Source: Streptomyces naganishii JCM 4654
GTDB taxonomy: Bacteria; Actinomycetota; Actinomycetes; Streptomycetales; Streptomycetaceae
DNA: 64,000 nt
Reading direction: 5' to 3'
Assembly (NCBI RefSeq): GCF_014650575.1
Contig: NZ_BMVF01000023.1
Coordinates: 1-64,000, forward strand
The translations under genes were made by a program, and so were the position numbers. The notes under the pieces are model-generated. The model was not told the DNA's origin and did not search any database. It saw only the letters and a list, made by a program, of their open reading frames with translations. Of the stretch, positions 41,295 to 50,412 are shown one piece after another; positions within the stretch are counted from its first letter, which is position 1, and the number at the start of each line of letters is the position of its first letter.

Positions 41295-43169
41295 ATGACC
41301 CAGCCGCCCGACCAGCCGCAGCAGGGCGGCTCAGGAGCACCGCAGGACCACCCTCCGCGGCAGCCACCACCCTCGCCGCCCCAGGGCGCCTTCGGCGCAC
41401 CCCAGGGCACGCCTCCGCCCCCCGCCCAGCCGCCGCAGGCCCCCGCCGCACCGCCCTCCGGGCCGCCCCAGCAGCAGCCCGGTTACGGCTACCCGCAGCA
41501 GCCCGGTCCGTACGGCGGGCCCCCGCAGCCGGGACCGTACGCCCAGCCCGGCCCCTACGGCCCTCCGCCCGCCCCCGGCCCCTACGGACAGCCGCCGCAG
41601 CAGCCCGGCCCCTTCGGACAGCCCCAGCAGCCCGGCGCCTTCGGGCAGCCCCCGCAGCCGGGGCCGTACGCGCAGCCCGGATACGGCTACCCGCAGCCGC
41701 AGTTCCCGGGCGCGCCCGGCGCCCCGCAGCCCAGCGGCTCGCGCAACCCCTTCAAGGGCCGCCCTGCCGTGGTCGCCGGCGCCGCCGTGGCCGCGCTGCT
41801 CGTGATCGGCGGCACCGTCTGGGCCGTGACCGGCAACGGCGGCGACGGGAAGAAGCCCGTCGCCGCGAAGAGCGGCGGCGCCACCGGCACCGCCTCCGAC
41901 GCCCCGGTCAACCCCGGCGACGGCAGCGGCGACGGCGGCAAGGACCCGGAGAACCTCAACTCCGGCCGCAAGGCGGGCGAGGCGAAGGTCCTCTGGTACA
42001 AGGAGGCCCCGGACGCGCCAGGTTCGGGCGCCGACGCCCCCGGCATGTGGATCACCGCCAAGGCGGCGGTGAAGGCCGCGTACAAGCAGGTCTTCGCCTA
42101 CAACGTCGGCGACGGGAACCCCACTTGGGCGCCGATCGCCTTCCCGCAGAAGATCTGCGCGGTGACCCCGCACAAGTCGGCCGACGACAAGGTCGTCGTC
42201 GCCTACATGAGCGGCAGCAGCGACCGCGCCAAGTGCAACCAGTTGCAGCAGATCGACCTCGACACCGGCAAGAAGGGCTGGAGCCTCCAGGTCCCCGACG
42301 GCCAGCTCTTCGACAGCACGCTCACCGTCGAGCTGTCGCTCACCGGCAAGACGCTGATGGTGGGCCGCTCGCAGTCGGGCACGGCGTACGACGTCGACAG
42401 CGGCAAGCACCTGTTCGACAAGCAGCACTACGGCGCGGCCTGCTACCCGGCGGGCTTCGCGGGCGGCGCCCGGCTGCTCGTGGTCTCCTGGTGCGGCGCC
42501 GGCGGCCCGAACGAGCACGACGAGGTGCAGGAGCTCGACCCGGCCACCGGCAGGGCCAAGTGGACGAAGAAGATCCCCAAGGGCTGGTCGGTCCAACGCG
42601 CCTACTCCCTGGACCCGGTGGTGCTGTACTCCACCGACAAGGACAAGAAGCACTGGAACATCTCGACCCTGAACGCCGACGGGTCGATCCGCTCCCAGGT
42701 CGACTCCAAGGCGACCTTCGACGCCCAGTGCGGCTTCGCGATCCTCGACCGCGACCTCCAGGGCTGCCAGGCCGTCGCCTCCGACGGTGGCACGCTGTAC
42801 CTGCCCACCCGGTCGGTCACCGGGCCCAACCAGATCGTCGCGATCAGCCTCGCCACCGGCAAGGAGAAGTGGCGGGTGAAGTCCCCGCAGGACACCTCGA
42901 TGACGCCGATGAAGGCGGAGGACGGCAGGCTCGTCGCGTACGTCGCCCCGTCCTACGACTCCGGCGGGCGGGTCGTCTCCGTACCGGTGACCGGGTCGAG
43001 CCACACGCCGACGACGCTGCTGCAGAACCCGCAGGGCACCGCGAAGATCGAGAGCGGTTTCTTCTCCAAGGACGTCGACTGGGTCGACGGGCGCTTCTAC
43101 ATCTCCACCACCCGGCTGAACGGCAACGACGCCTCGAAGGAGAAGTTGATGCTCGCCTTCGGCAAGTGA
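41295..43169 (+). CDS. Pro/Gln-rich single-TM protein with PQQ-type beta-propeller (copy 1)
   Basis: 624 aa, ATG at 41295. The first about 150 residues are a cytoplasmic Pro/Gln/Gly/Tyr repeat region (PGPYGQPP-like units). One TM (about 158-179, VVAGAAVAALLVIGGTVWAV) follows, then a Gly/Ser-rich linker and an extracytoplasmic beta-propeller with repeated pieces such as LDTGKKGWSLQVP, DPATGRAKWTKKIP and LATGKEKWRVKSP (PQQ-like blades). This resembles a BamB-type scaffold, but actinobacteria lack the BAM complex, so its role is unknown. A paralogue follows 97 bases on. Pro-rich tails like this often sit in kinase or WW-like partner networks. Confidence 0.8.
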   Translation: MTQPPDQPQQGGSGAPQDHPPRQPPPSPPQGAFGAPQGTPPPPAQPPQAPAAPPSGPPQQQPGYGYPQQPGPYGGPPQPGPYAQPGPYGPPPAPGPYGQPPQQPGPFGQPQQPGAFGQPPQPGPYAQPGYGYPQPQFPGAPGAPQPSGSRNPFKGRPAVVAGAAVAALLVIGGTVWAVTGNGGDGKKPVAAKSGGATGTASDAPVNPGDGSGDGGKDPENLNSGRKAGEAKVLWYKEAPDAPGSGADAPGMWITAKAAVKAAYKQVFAYNVGDGNPTWAPIAFPQKICAVTPHKSADDKVVVAYMSGSSDRAKCNQLQQIDLDTGKKGWSLQVPDGQLFDSTLTVELSLTGKTLMVGRSQSGTAYDVDSGKHLFDKQHYGAACYPAGFAGGARLLVVSWCGAGGPNEHDEVQELDPATGRAKWTKKIPKGWSVQRAYSLDPVVLYSTDKDKKHWNISTLNADGSIRSQVDSKATFDAQCGFAILDRDLQGCQAVASDGGTLYLPTRSVTGPNQIVAISLATGKEKWRVKSPQDTSMTPMKAEDGRLVAYVAPSYDSGGRVVSVPVTGSSHTPTTLLQNPQGTAKIESGFFSKDVDWVDGRFYISTTRLNGNDASKEKLMLAFGK

Positions 43170-43266
43170 GGCCGGCCGGCCGCCGCGCGCGGCCGGTCCC
43201 CGCACGCCGTTCCGGTCACCCCACTTCTCCGCGCTCCACGTCCCCGTCCCCCGAGGTGCATCCGTC

Positions 43267-45087
43267 ATGACCCAGCCGCCGCCCCCGCCGCCCAACCAGC
43301 CCCCGCAGCAGGGCGGTTTCGGCCCGCCCCAGGACCAGCCGCCCCAGCAGCCGCCCCCGCCCGCGCAGCCCCCGCAGCAGCCCCCGGCGGGCGGCCCCGA
43401 CCTGTCCAAGCCCCCGCAGCAGCCGGCCCCGCCACCGGGCTACGGCTACCCCCAGGCGCCTCAGCCGCCCCAGCCGGCCCCCGGCTACGGCTACCCCCAG
43501 GCGCCTCAGCAGCCCCAGCCCCCCGCCGGCTACGGCTACCCGGGCCAGCAGCCCAACCCGTACGCCCAGCCCGGGTACGGCTACCCCGGTCAGCCGACCG
43601 TGCCCATGCACCCGCAGGCGGCGCAGCCCGGCGGCGGCAGGCAGGGCCGGACCCAGCTGATGATCATCGTCGCGGCCGTCGTGGCGATCGCGCTGATCGT
43701 CGGCGGCGGGGTCCTCTACGCCAAGTCCTCCGGCGGCGACGGCAAGAAGGACACCGCGAGCTCCAGCGGCGGCACCGGGGGCGGCGGCTCGGACAAGGGC
43801 GGCAGCGGCGGCACCACCTCCGGCGGCAAGGAGAAGGTGCCCTCGGACACCGCCTCCAAGGTGCTCTTCCAGGTGCCGATGCCCGCCGTGACCGACACGG
43901 TCGCCACGCCCGGCTCCTGGCTGACCGGCAAGGCGTACGTCAAGACCGGCGTCGCCGAGATCGTCGGCTACGACCCCGACAAGGGCACCAGGCTCTGGAC
44001 GATCAAGCTGCCCGGCCCGGTCTGCCAGGCCAGCCGGCACACCACCACCGACGACCGCACGGCGATCGTCTACGAGCCGGCCATGCCGACCAAGGCCAAG
44101 CCCTCGCACGGTTGCAGCCTGCTCGCCGCGATCGACCTCGACGCCGGCCGCAAGCTGTGGACGACGTCGGTCAAGTCCGGTGACCAGCCGATCGGCCTGG
44201 ACAACGTCACGGTCAGCGGGACCACGGTCGCCGTGGGCAGCACCAGCGGCGGCGCCGCCTTCGACATCGCCGACGGCAAGGCCCTGTGGCTGCCCAAGCC
44301 GGACGACACCTGCTACGACGCCGGCTACGGCGGCGGGCCCAAGCTGGTCGCGCTGCGCAAGTGCGGCCAGTACGGCCAGCGCCAGCTGCACGTGCAGACC
44401 CTCGACCCGAAGAGCGGGAAGGTGATCTCCGACTACAAGATGTCCGAGGGCATCGAGTACGCGGCGATCGTCTCGACCGACCCGCTGGTCGTGGCGGCCG
44501 ACGTCGGCGACAGCGCGGGCGACGGCAGCGGCATCTCCGACTTCTTCTCCGTCGACAACAAGACCGGCAAGCTGCGCGCCCACATCTCCGCGCCCGGCGA
44601 CAAGTACGCGGCCCGCTGCGACGGCATCACCCGGATCGAGTTCTGCACCAGCCTCGCGGTCGGCAACGACCGGCTCTACGTCCCGACCGAGCAGCACGAC
44701 GGCAGCGGCCAGTACAGCAAGACCAACGAGATCGTCGCCTTCGACCTCGCCACCGGCCGCCAGACCGGCCAGCGCGCGGACGCCGGCGACGGCTTCCAGA
44801 TCTACCCGCTGCGCATGGACGGCGGCAACGTGATCGCCTACAAGCGGCCGCCGTTCAACAAGGGCGGCCAGATCGTGAGCATCGACGGGGGCAGCTTCAA
44901 GCAGACCAAGCTGCTGGAGAACCCCGACACCGAGGCGGTGCGCGACGCGGAGACCGCGATGTCCCCGGACTACGCGGAGATCCGCTACGCCCAGGGGCAC
45001 CTGTACATGTCGGCGGTCTTCGCCCACAAGTCGACGTCCTCCTTCGGCAAGGAGTACCTGGCGCTGGCCCTCGGCGCGGGCGGCTGA
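43267..45087 (+). CDS. Pro/Gln-rich single-TM protein with PQQ-type beta-propeller (copy 2)
   Basis: 606 aa, ATG at 43267, same design as the gene before it: MTQPPPPPPNQPPQQGGFGP, then GYGYPQAP-type repeats, one TM (about 132-153, LMIIVAAVVAIALIVGGGVL), a Gly/Ser-rich linker, then a propeller with WTIKLPGPV, DLDAGRKLWTTSV and DPKSGKVISDYK. The two arose by tandem duplication and then diverged strongly. They probably share an operon ended by a strong hairpin at 45126. No catalytic site is evident. Confidence 0.8.
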   Translation: MTQPPPPPPNQPPQQGGFGPPQDQPPQQPPPPAQPPQQPPAGGPDLSKPPQQPAPPPGYGYPQAPQPPQPAPGYGYPQAPQQPQPPAGYGYPGQQPNPYAQPGYGYPGQPTVPMHPQAAQPGGGRQGRTQLMIIVAAVVAIALIVGGGVLYAKSSGGDGKKDTASSSGGTGGGGSDKGGSGGTTSGGKEKVPSDTASKVLFQVPMPAVTDTVATPGSWLTGKAYVKTGVAEIVGYDPDKGTRLWTIKLPGPVCQASRHTTTDDRTAIVYEPAMPTKAKPSHGCSLLAAIDLDAGRKLWTTSVKSGDQPIGLDNVTVSGTTVAVGSTSGGAAFDIADGKALWLPKPDDTCYDAGYGGGPKLVALRKCGQYGQRQLHVQTLDPKSGKVISDYKMSEGIEYAAIVSTDPLVVAADVGDSAGDGSGISDFFSVDNKTGKLRAHISAPGDKYAARCDGITRIEFCTSLAVGNDRLYVPTEQHDGSGQYSKTNEIVAFDLATGRQTGQRADAGDGFQIYPLRMDGGNVIAYKRPPFNKGGQIVSIDGGSFKQTKLLENPDTEAVRDAETAMSPDYAEIRYAQGHLYMSAVFAHKSTSSFGKEYLALALGAGG

Positions 45088-45125
45088 TCCGTCCCGCGCG
45101 GCTCCCGCCGGCGTGCGGCGGTTGT

Positions 45126-45159
45126 CACGGCCCCGCCCCTGCTCAGGGGCGGGGCCGTG
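45126..45159 (+). terminator. Strong terminator hairpin
   Basis: CACGGCCCCGCCCCT (45126-45140) and AGGGGCGGGGCCGTG (45145-45159) form a perfect 15-bp stem with loop GCTC, 38 bases after the propeller gene stop. Confidence 0.9.
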
Positions 45160-45393
45160 CGCATTGTGCTCAACTCTGCTCGAACGTGATGATTTTCGGC
45201 GATCCGGGGCACTTCTCGCCGGTAGGGGCAGCGCGATCTCGAACTTGCGTGTAGCTTCCGGGGGCATGACGGGCGGGTGTGCCGGGGGGCCACCTCCCGT
45301 AGGGCTGTTCGTGCGGTTGTCCGATGGCCTGTCCCTCGGATGCGGTGGGCAGCCATAGTGGGCATCCGTGGGGGGGGACTGGGGGGTTGCTCG
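45160..45393 (+). promoter_or_regulatory. Leader of the atypical response regulator gene, with G runs
   Basis: The rest of the 306-bp gap 45088-45393 holds no gene. An AT-richer stretch (45160-45260, including TAGCTT near 45251) may be the promoter. Just before the start are runs of eight G (45370-45377) and six G (45381-45386), which could form a quadruplex-like element or allow slippage; they lie in the leader, not in the reading frame. Confidence 0.35.
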
Positions 45394-46122
45394 ATGGGAG
45401 TGCGGCTCATGGTGGTCGACGACCACCGCTTGCTCGCGGAGGCGCTGGCCTCGGCGCTGAAGCTGCGGGGCCACCGTGTGCTGGCCGCGGCGGCGCCGGC
45501 CGCGGGCGCGGCGGAGCTGGTGATCAGCAGGGCGCCCGAGGTGTGCCTGCTGGGCACGGCGGCGCCGGCCGAGCCGGACGCGTTCGATCCGGTGGCGCGG
45601 ATCAAGCGGGAGCGTGCGCAGGTGGCGGTGGTCGTGCTGGGCCCGGTGCCCTCGCCGCGCGGCATCGCGGCGGCCTTCGCGGCGGGCGCCTCCGGTTACG
45701 TACGCCATGACGAGCGCATCGAGGGCGTGGAGCGGGCGATCATGAAGGCCCGCGCGGGTGAGGCCGCCGTCGCCCCGCAGTTGCTCCAGGGCGCCTTCAG
45801 CGAGCTGCTCAACCCTGCCGCGCAGCCCGACGACGAGGGCCAGCGGCTGCTGCAGATGCTGACCCCGCGCGAGGTTGAGGTACTGGTCAGGGTCGCCGAG
45901 GGCGAGGACACCCGGCTGATCGCGGCCGGCATGGGCATCGCCCCGAGCACGGCCCGCACCCATGTCCAGCGGGTCCTGATGAAGCTCGGCGTCGGCTCCC
46001 GCCTGGAGGCGGCGGCCCTGGCGGCCCGCACCGGCCTGCTGGACCGCGCGGGCCCGCTGCCCCGGACAGCGCCGGCCGGCGGCCTCGGCGCCGTGGACCG
46101 GATGCCGGGGCTGGAGCCGTAG
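45394..46122 (+). CDS. Orphan LuxR-type response regulator, degenerate receiver
   Basis: 242 aa from the ATG at 45394. The receiver begins normally (LMVVDDHRLLAEALASAL, acidic pair present), but the phosphoacceptor position reads APEVCLLGTA, Gly instead of Asp. The conserved Ser/Thr (VVVLGPVP) and Lys (YVRHDE) are also lost. The C-terminal LuxR helix-turn-helix is intact: LTPREVEVLVRVAEGEDTRL, APSTARTHVQRVLMKLGV. It therefore probably works without phosphorylation, perhaps by ligand or dimer switching, like other atypical Streptomyces regulators. No histidine kinase is adjacent. Confidence 0.88.
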   Translation: MGVRLMVVDDHRLLAEALASALKLRGHRVLAAAAPAAGAAELVISRAPEVCLLGTAAPAEPDAFDPVARIKRERAQVAVVVLGPVPSPRGIAAAFAAGASGYVRHDERIEGVERAIMKARAGEAAVAPQLLQGAFSELLNPAAQPDDEGQRLLQMLTPREVEVLVRVAEGEDTRLIAAGMGIAPSTARTHVQRVLMKLGVGSRLEAAALAARTGLLDRAGPLPRTAPAGGLGAVDRMPGLEP

Positions 46123-46161
46123 GCCGCATGGGCCTGTCGGGCTCCAGCCGGACGGCGCGGG

Positions 46162-46491
46162 TCACTCGGGCCGGTTCTGCTCCTCCAGGAGTTCACTCAC
46201 CGGCGGCGGGGTCACCGGGCGCAGCTTCATCCACACCAGGAAGAAGACGCCGAGGACCAGCATGCCGAGGCCGGTCCACAGGTTGATGTTGACGCCCTGG
46301 GCCTTGTCGATCGCGGCCTGGGAGTCGGTGATGCCGGCGATCGTGACGATGATTCCGTACAGCACGAACAGGCCGCCGATGATGCGCCGCAGGTCGAAGA
46401 TGCGGGCGGCGGTCGCCGACTTCTGCTCCAGCTCGGTGACTTCGCGCTGGACGTCCTGCTCGGAGTATCCGGAGTACTCGTGCTCTGCCAT
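46162..46491 (-). CDS. Small two-TM membrane protein paired with SSS symporter
   Basis: 109 aa: acidic N terminus (YSGYSEQDVQREVTELEQKS), two TM helices (IIGGLFVLYGIIVTIAGIT and WTGLGMLVLGVFFLVWMKL), Pro-rich tail. It starts 21 bases after the symporter stop in the same direction, so the two are cotranscribed. The protein may be a small partner or stabiliser of the transporter. I do not recognise a named family. Confidence 0.82.
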   Translation of the reverse strand: MAEHEYSGYSEQDVQREVTELEQKSATAARIFDLRRIIGGLFVLYGIIVTIAGITDSQAAIDKAQGVNINLWTGLGMLVLGVFFLVWMKLRPVTPPPVSELLEEQNRPE

Positions 46492-46512
46492 GGTCTCTCA
46501 ATCCTCCCGCGG

Positions 46513-48204
46513 TCAGAACGAGAACGGGATGTAGCACAGGGCGGCGATGACGACCGCGCCCCAGCCCAGCAGGGCGGGCTTGCGGTACCAGGCCTCGTCG
46601 CCGGGGGCGGGGGGCTCGGCCATGCCGGGGGACCTGGTGCCGTAGACCAGGCCCTGGAGTTCCTCGGCGGGCTTGGGGCGGGTGAACAGCGACACCGCGA
46701 CCATGACGACCGCGCCGGCCACGAAGCCCGCGATCGCGGAGACGAAGTTCGCGCCCTGGTCGGTGGGGATGTCGATGATGCCCTGCTTGTAGATGACGAA
46801 GTAGTTGACCATCGCGGCGGTGGTGCCGGCGAGCAGGCCCCAGAAGCCGGACTTCATCGACGCCCGCTTCCAGAACATGCCGACGATGAAGACCACGAAC
46901 ATCGGCACGTTGAAGAAGGAGAACAGGGTCTGCAGGTAGGCCATGATGTTCGAGAACGACGAGGCCAGGAACGCGGTGCCGATCGAGGCGAGCACGCCGA
47001 CCGCGGTGATGAGCCGGCCGAAGCGGACGTAGTAGGCGTCCTCGCGGTGCTTCACCACGTACTTGGCCCAGATGTCGGTGGTGAACACGGTGTTGAAGGA
47101 CGACACGTTGGCCGCCATGCCCGCCATGAACGCGGCGAGCAGGCCGGTCACCGCGATGCCGAGCACGCCGTTGGGCAGCAACTCCTGCATCAGGTAGGGG
47201 ATCGCGTCGTTGTACTGGTAACCGGAGCCGGGCGTGCCGAACTTGGGCACCAGCGCGGCGGCGACCAGGCCCGGGATCATCACCAGGAAGACGATGAAGA
47301 TCTTCGGGAACGCGGCGATCAGCGGGGTGCGCTGGGCGGCGGAGAGGTTCTTCGCGGACAGCGCGCGCTGCACCTCGGCGAAGTTGGTGGTCCAGTAGCC
47401 GAAGGACAGCACGAAGCCGAGGCCGAGGACGATGGTGAGCCAGTTGGCGCCGAGCGGGTTGGCGTGGCCGATGCCGGTGCCGCCCCAGGCCGTGGTGAAG
47501 TCGGCCCCGTGGGTGGCGGTGAGCCTGTGGGTCAGGCCGTCCCAGCCGCCGACCTTCTTCAGGCTCAGCGCCACGATCGGGATGAGGGCCGCGAGGATCA
47601 CGAAGAACTGCAGCACCTCGTTGTAGATCGCGGAGGACAGTCCGCCCAGGGTGATGTAGGCGAGCACGAAGAAGCCGGCGACCACGATCGCGACCCACTG
47701 CGGCCAGCCGAGCAGCGCCTCGACGACGATCGCGAGGGCGTAGAGGTTGACACCGGCGATCAGGATGGCCGCGAAGGCGAACAGGATCGAACTCAGCAGG
47801 TGGGCCGCGCGGTCGAAGCGCAGCAGCAGGAACTCGGGGACCGAGCGCACCTTCGAGCCGTAGTAGAAGGGCATCATCACCAGGCCGAGGAAGACCATGG
47901 CCGGGATGGCGCCGATCCAGTACCAGTGCACGGTGTACGCGCCGTACTGGGCGCTGTTGGCGGCCATGCCGAGGATCTCGGTGGCGGCCAGGTTGGCGGA
48001 GATGAACGCCAGGCCGGTGATCCAGGCGGGCAGGGACCGGCCGGACAGGAAGAAGTCGAGGCTGGTCTTCACCGACTTGCGGGCGGCGAAGCCGATGCCC
48101 AGGACCACGACGAAGTAGATGCCGAGGATCGTGTAGTCGAGCCCGTTCGTGGGGAGCCGTAGGCCCGCAGCCAGCTCCACGGGGGCGTATGTGGGGGTTT
48201 GCAT
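46513..48204 (-). CDS. Sodium/solute symporter (SSS family), probable galactose uptake
   Basis: 563 aa, ATG at 48204, about 14 TM helices. SSS/SGLT features include ARKSVKTSLDFFLSGRSLPA at the N terminus, FISANLAATEILGMAANSAQ and a helix with TTNFAEVQRALSAKN resembling the vSGLT core. It couples Na+ entry to sugar or other solute uptake. It is divergent from galT across 181 bp containing the gal operator repeats, so galactose is the likely substrate and shared control is likely. The substrate is inferred from context only. Confidence 0.88.
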   Translation of the reverse strand: MQTPTYAPVELAAGLRLPTNGLDYTILGIYFVVVLGIGFAARKSVKTSLDFFLSGRSLPAWITGLAFISANLAATEILGMAANSAQYGAYTVHWYWIGAIPAMVFLGLVMMPFYYGSKVRSVPEFLLLRFDRAAHLLSSILFAFAAILIAGVNLYALAIVVEALLGWPQWVAIVVAGFFVLAYITLGGLSSAIYNEVLQFFVILAALIPIVALSLKKVGGWDGLTHRLTATHGADFTTAWGGTGIGHANPLGANWLTIVLGLGFVLSFGYWTTNFAEVQRALSAKNLSAAQRTPLIAAFPKIFIVFLVMIPGLVAAALVPKFGTPGSGYQYNDAIPYLMQELLPNGVLGIAVTGLLAAFMAGMAANVSSFNTVFTTDIWAKYVVKHREDAYYVRFGRLITAVGVLASIGTAFLASSFSNIMAYLQTLFSFFNVPMFVVFIVGMFWKRASMKSGFWGLLAGTTAAMVNYFVIYKQGIIDIPTDQGANFVSAIAGFVAGAVVMVAVSLFTRPKPAEELQGLVYGTRSPGMAEPPAPGDEAWYRKPALLGWGAVVIAALCYIPFSF

Positions 48205-48291
48205 GAGTACTCGCTTCGTTGCGCGAACTGGTCCAGCGGGGAACCTACGCCTCCGCGTTCAGTATTTGAACACTTTTGTTGGTCGTCTTTG

Positions 48292-48354
48292 TTTGATTGT
48301 GATGTGAGAAGCCCGATGATTGGTTGTGACGTGTTATGTTTGATTGTGTTGGTG
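48292..48354. promoter_or_regulatory. galT (galP1-type) promoter with three operator-like repeats
   Basis: In an AT-rich island three related motifs occur: TTTGATTGTGATGTG (48292-48306), GATTGGTTGTGACGTG (48318-48333) and TTTGATTGTGTTGGTG (48339-48354). TATGTT (48335-48340) is a possible -10. In S. lividans galP1 is glucose-sensitive and galactose-dependent, with a complex repeated operator, as I recall. This region also serves the divergent symporter gene. Confidence 0.7.
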
Positions 48355-48385
48355 AGTGGTGGGGGACCCAGTAGGGAGACCGGCA

Positions 48386-49447
48386 GTGAAGAAGACCTCG
48401 ACCCGGCTGGCCGACGGTCGTGAGCTGATCTACTACGACCTGCGCGACGACGCCGTGCGCGGCGCCGTGGACCGGCGCCCGCTGGAGCCGACCGTCACCA
48501 GCTCCGCGATCCGCCGGGACGAGCTGCTCGGCGACCGCGTGGCCGTCGCCTCGCACCGCCAGGGCCGCACCTACCACCCGCCGGCCGACGAGTGCCCCCT
48601 GTGCCCGTCCCGGGGCGAGCGCCTGAGCGAGATCCCCGACTCCTCGTACGACGTGGTGGTCTTCGAGAACCGCTTCCCCTCGCTGGCCGGCGACTCCGGG
48701 CGCTGCGAGGTCGTCTGCTTCACCTCCGACCACGACGCGTCCTTCGCCGACCTGAGCGAGGAGCAGGCGCGGCTGGTCCTGGACGCGTGGACCGACCGGA
48801 CGTCGGAGCTGTCCCATCTGCCCTCCGTGGAGCAGGTGTTCTGTTTCGAGAACCGGGGCGCCGAGATCGGCGTGACACTCGGTCACCCGCACGGCCAGAT
48901 CTACGCCTACCCCTTCATCACCCCCCGCACCGCGCTGATGCTCCGCTCGCTGGCCGCCCACAAGGAGGCCAGTGGCGGGGAGAACCTCTTCGACGCGGTC
49001 CTCGCCCGGGAACTCGCCGGTGAGCGGGTCGTCCTGGAGTCGGCCCACTGGGCGGCCTTCGTGCCGTACGCGGCGCACTGGCCCTACGAGGTCCACCTGT
49101 ACCCCAAGCGCCGCGTCCCCGACCTGCTCGGCCTCGACGAGGCGGCGCGCACAGAGTTCCCCCAGGTGTATCTGGAACTGTTGAGGCGCTTCGACCGGAT
49201 CTTCGGCGAGGGCGAGCCGCCGACGCCGTACATCGCGGCCTGGCACCAGGCCCCGTTCGGCCCGCTGGCGGACTTCGAGGGCGTCGTACGCGACGACTTC
49301 GCGCTCCACCTCGAGCTTTTCACCATTCGCCGCACTTCCGGCAAGCTGAAGTTTCTCGCGGGTTCCGAGTCCGGCATGAGCGTGTTCATCAACGACGTGC
49401 CGCCGGAGCGCGCGGCCGAGCGACTGCGAGAGGTAGCGAGTTCATGA
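48386..49447 (+). CDS. galT: Galactose-1-phosphate uridylyltransferase
   Basis: 353 aa from the GTG at 48386. The catalytic signature GHPHGQIYAYPF (nucleophilic second His) and a zinc site, DECPLCPSRGE, are present. It exchanges UDP-glucose and Gal-1-P in the Leloir pathway. It is the first gene of galTEK; the stop overlaps galE by ATGA. The promoter region upstream has three related repeats. An upstream ATG at 48356 lies in the operator region and is unlikely. Confidence 0.95.
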   Translation: MKKTSTRLADGRELIYYDLRDDAVRGAVDRRPLEPTVTSSAIRRDELLGDRVAVASHRQGRTYHPPADECPLCPSRGERLSEIPDSSYDVVVFENRFPSLAGDSGRCEVVCFTSDHDASFADLSEEQARLVLDAWTDRTSELSHLPSVEQVFCFENRGAEIGVTLGHPHGQIYAYPFITPRTALMLRSLAAHKEASGGENLFDAVLARELAGERVVLESAHWAAFVPYAAHWPYEVHLYPKRRVPDLLGLDEAARTEFPQVYLELLRRFDRIFGEGEPPTPYIAAWHQAPFGPLADFEGVVRDDFALHLELFTIRRTSGKLKFLAGSESGMSVFINDVPPERAAERLREVASS

Positions 49448-50412
49448 GCGGGAAGTACCTGGTGACGGGCGGCGCGGGTTACGTGGGCAGCGTGGTCGCC
49501 CGGCACCTGCTGGAGGCCGGCCACGAGGTCGTCGTCCTGGACAACCTCTCCACGGGGTTCGCCGAGGCCGTCCCCGGGGGCGCCGCCTTCGTCGAGGGCG
49601 ACATCCGCGACGCCGCCAAGTGGCTGGACCCCTCCTTCGAAGCGGTTCTGCACTTCGCCGCCTTCTCGCAGGTCGGCGAGTCGGTGGTGAAGCCGGAGAA
49701 GTACTGGGAGAACAACGTCGGCGGCACCATGGCGCTGCTCGCCGCGATGCGCGAGTCGGGCGTGCGCACGCTGGTGTTCTCCTCCACGGCGGCGACCTAC
49801 GGCGAGCCGGAGCAGGTGCCCATCACCGAGACCGCCCCCACCCGGCCCACCAACCCCTACGGCGCCTCCAAGCTCGCCGTAGACCACATGATCGGCGGCG
49901 AGGCGGCCGCGCACGGCCTGGGCGCGGTCTCGCTGCGCTACTTCAACGTGGCCGGCGCCTACGGCGCGAGCGGCGAGCGCCACGACCCCGAGTCGCACCT
50001 CATCCCGCTGGTCCTCCAGGTCGCGCAGGGCCGCCGGGACGCGATCTCCGTCTACGGCGACGACTACCCCACCCCGGACGGCACCTGCGTACGCGACTAC
50101 ATCCACGTCGCCGACCTGGCGGAGGCCCACCTCCTCGCCCTGAGGGCGGCCCGCCCGGGCGAGCACCTGATCTGCAACCTGGGCAACGGCAGCGGCTTCT
50201 CCGTCCGCGAGGTGATCGAGACCGTCCGGCAGGTCACCGGCCACCCCGTCCCCGAGGTGACGGCCCCGCGCCGGGCCGGCGACCCGGCGGTCCTCGTCGC
50301 CTCCGCCGACGCGGCCCGCGAGCGGCTCGGCTGGCGGCCCTCCCGCACGGACCTCGCCGGTATCGTCGCGGACGCCTGGGAGTTCGCGCAGCACATCGCA
50401 AGGGAGAGCTGA
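49444..50412 (+). CDS. galE: UDP-glucose 4-epimerase
   Basis: 322 aa extended SDR: NAD motif VTGGAGYVGSVVARHLLEAG, VVVLDNLSTG, the catalytic Ser/Thr in VFSSTAATYGEP and the Tyr-x3-Lys in NPYGASKLAVD. It interconverts UDP-galactose and UDP-glucose. It is coupled to galT at its start and to galK at its end (stop directly followed by GTG). In S. lividans a second constitutive promoter lies inside the operon before galE, as I recall; I see no clear one here. Confidence 0.95.
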   Translation: MSGKYLVTGGAGYVGSVVARHLLEAGHEVVVLDNLSTGFAEAVPGGAAFVEGDIRDAAKWLDPSFEAVLHFAAFSQVGESVVKPEKYWENNVGGTMALLAAMRESGVRTLVFSSTAATYGEPEQVPITETAPTRPTNPYGASKLAVDHMIGGEAAAHGLGAVSLRYFNVAGAYGASGERHDPESHLIPLVLQVAQGRRDAISVYGDDYPTPDGTCVRDYIHVADLAEAHLLALRAARPGEHLICNLGNGSGFSVREVIETVRQVTGHPVPEVTAPRRAGDPAVLVASADAARERLGWRPSRTDLAGIVADAWEFAQHIARES

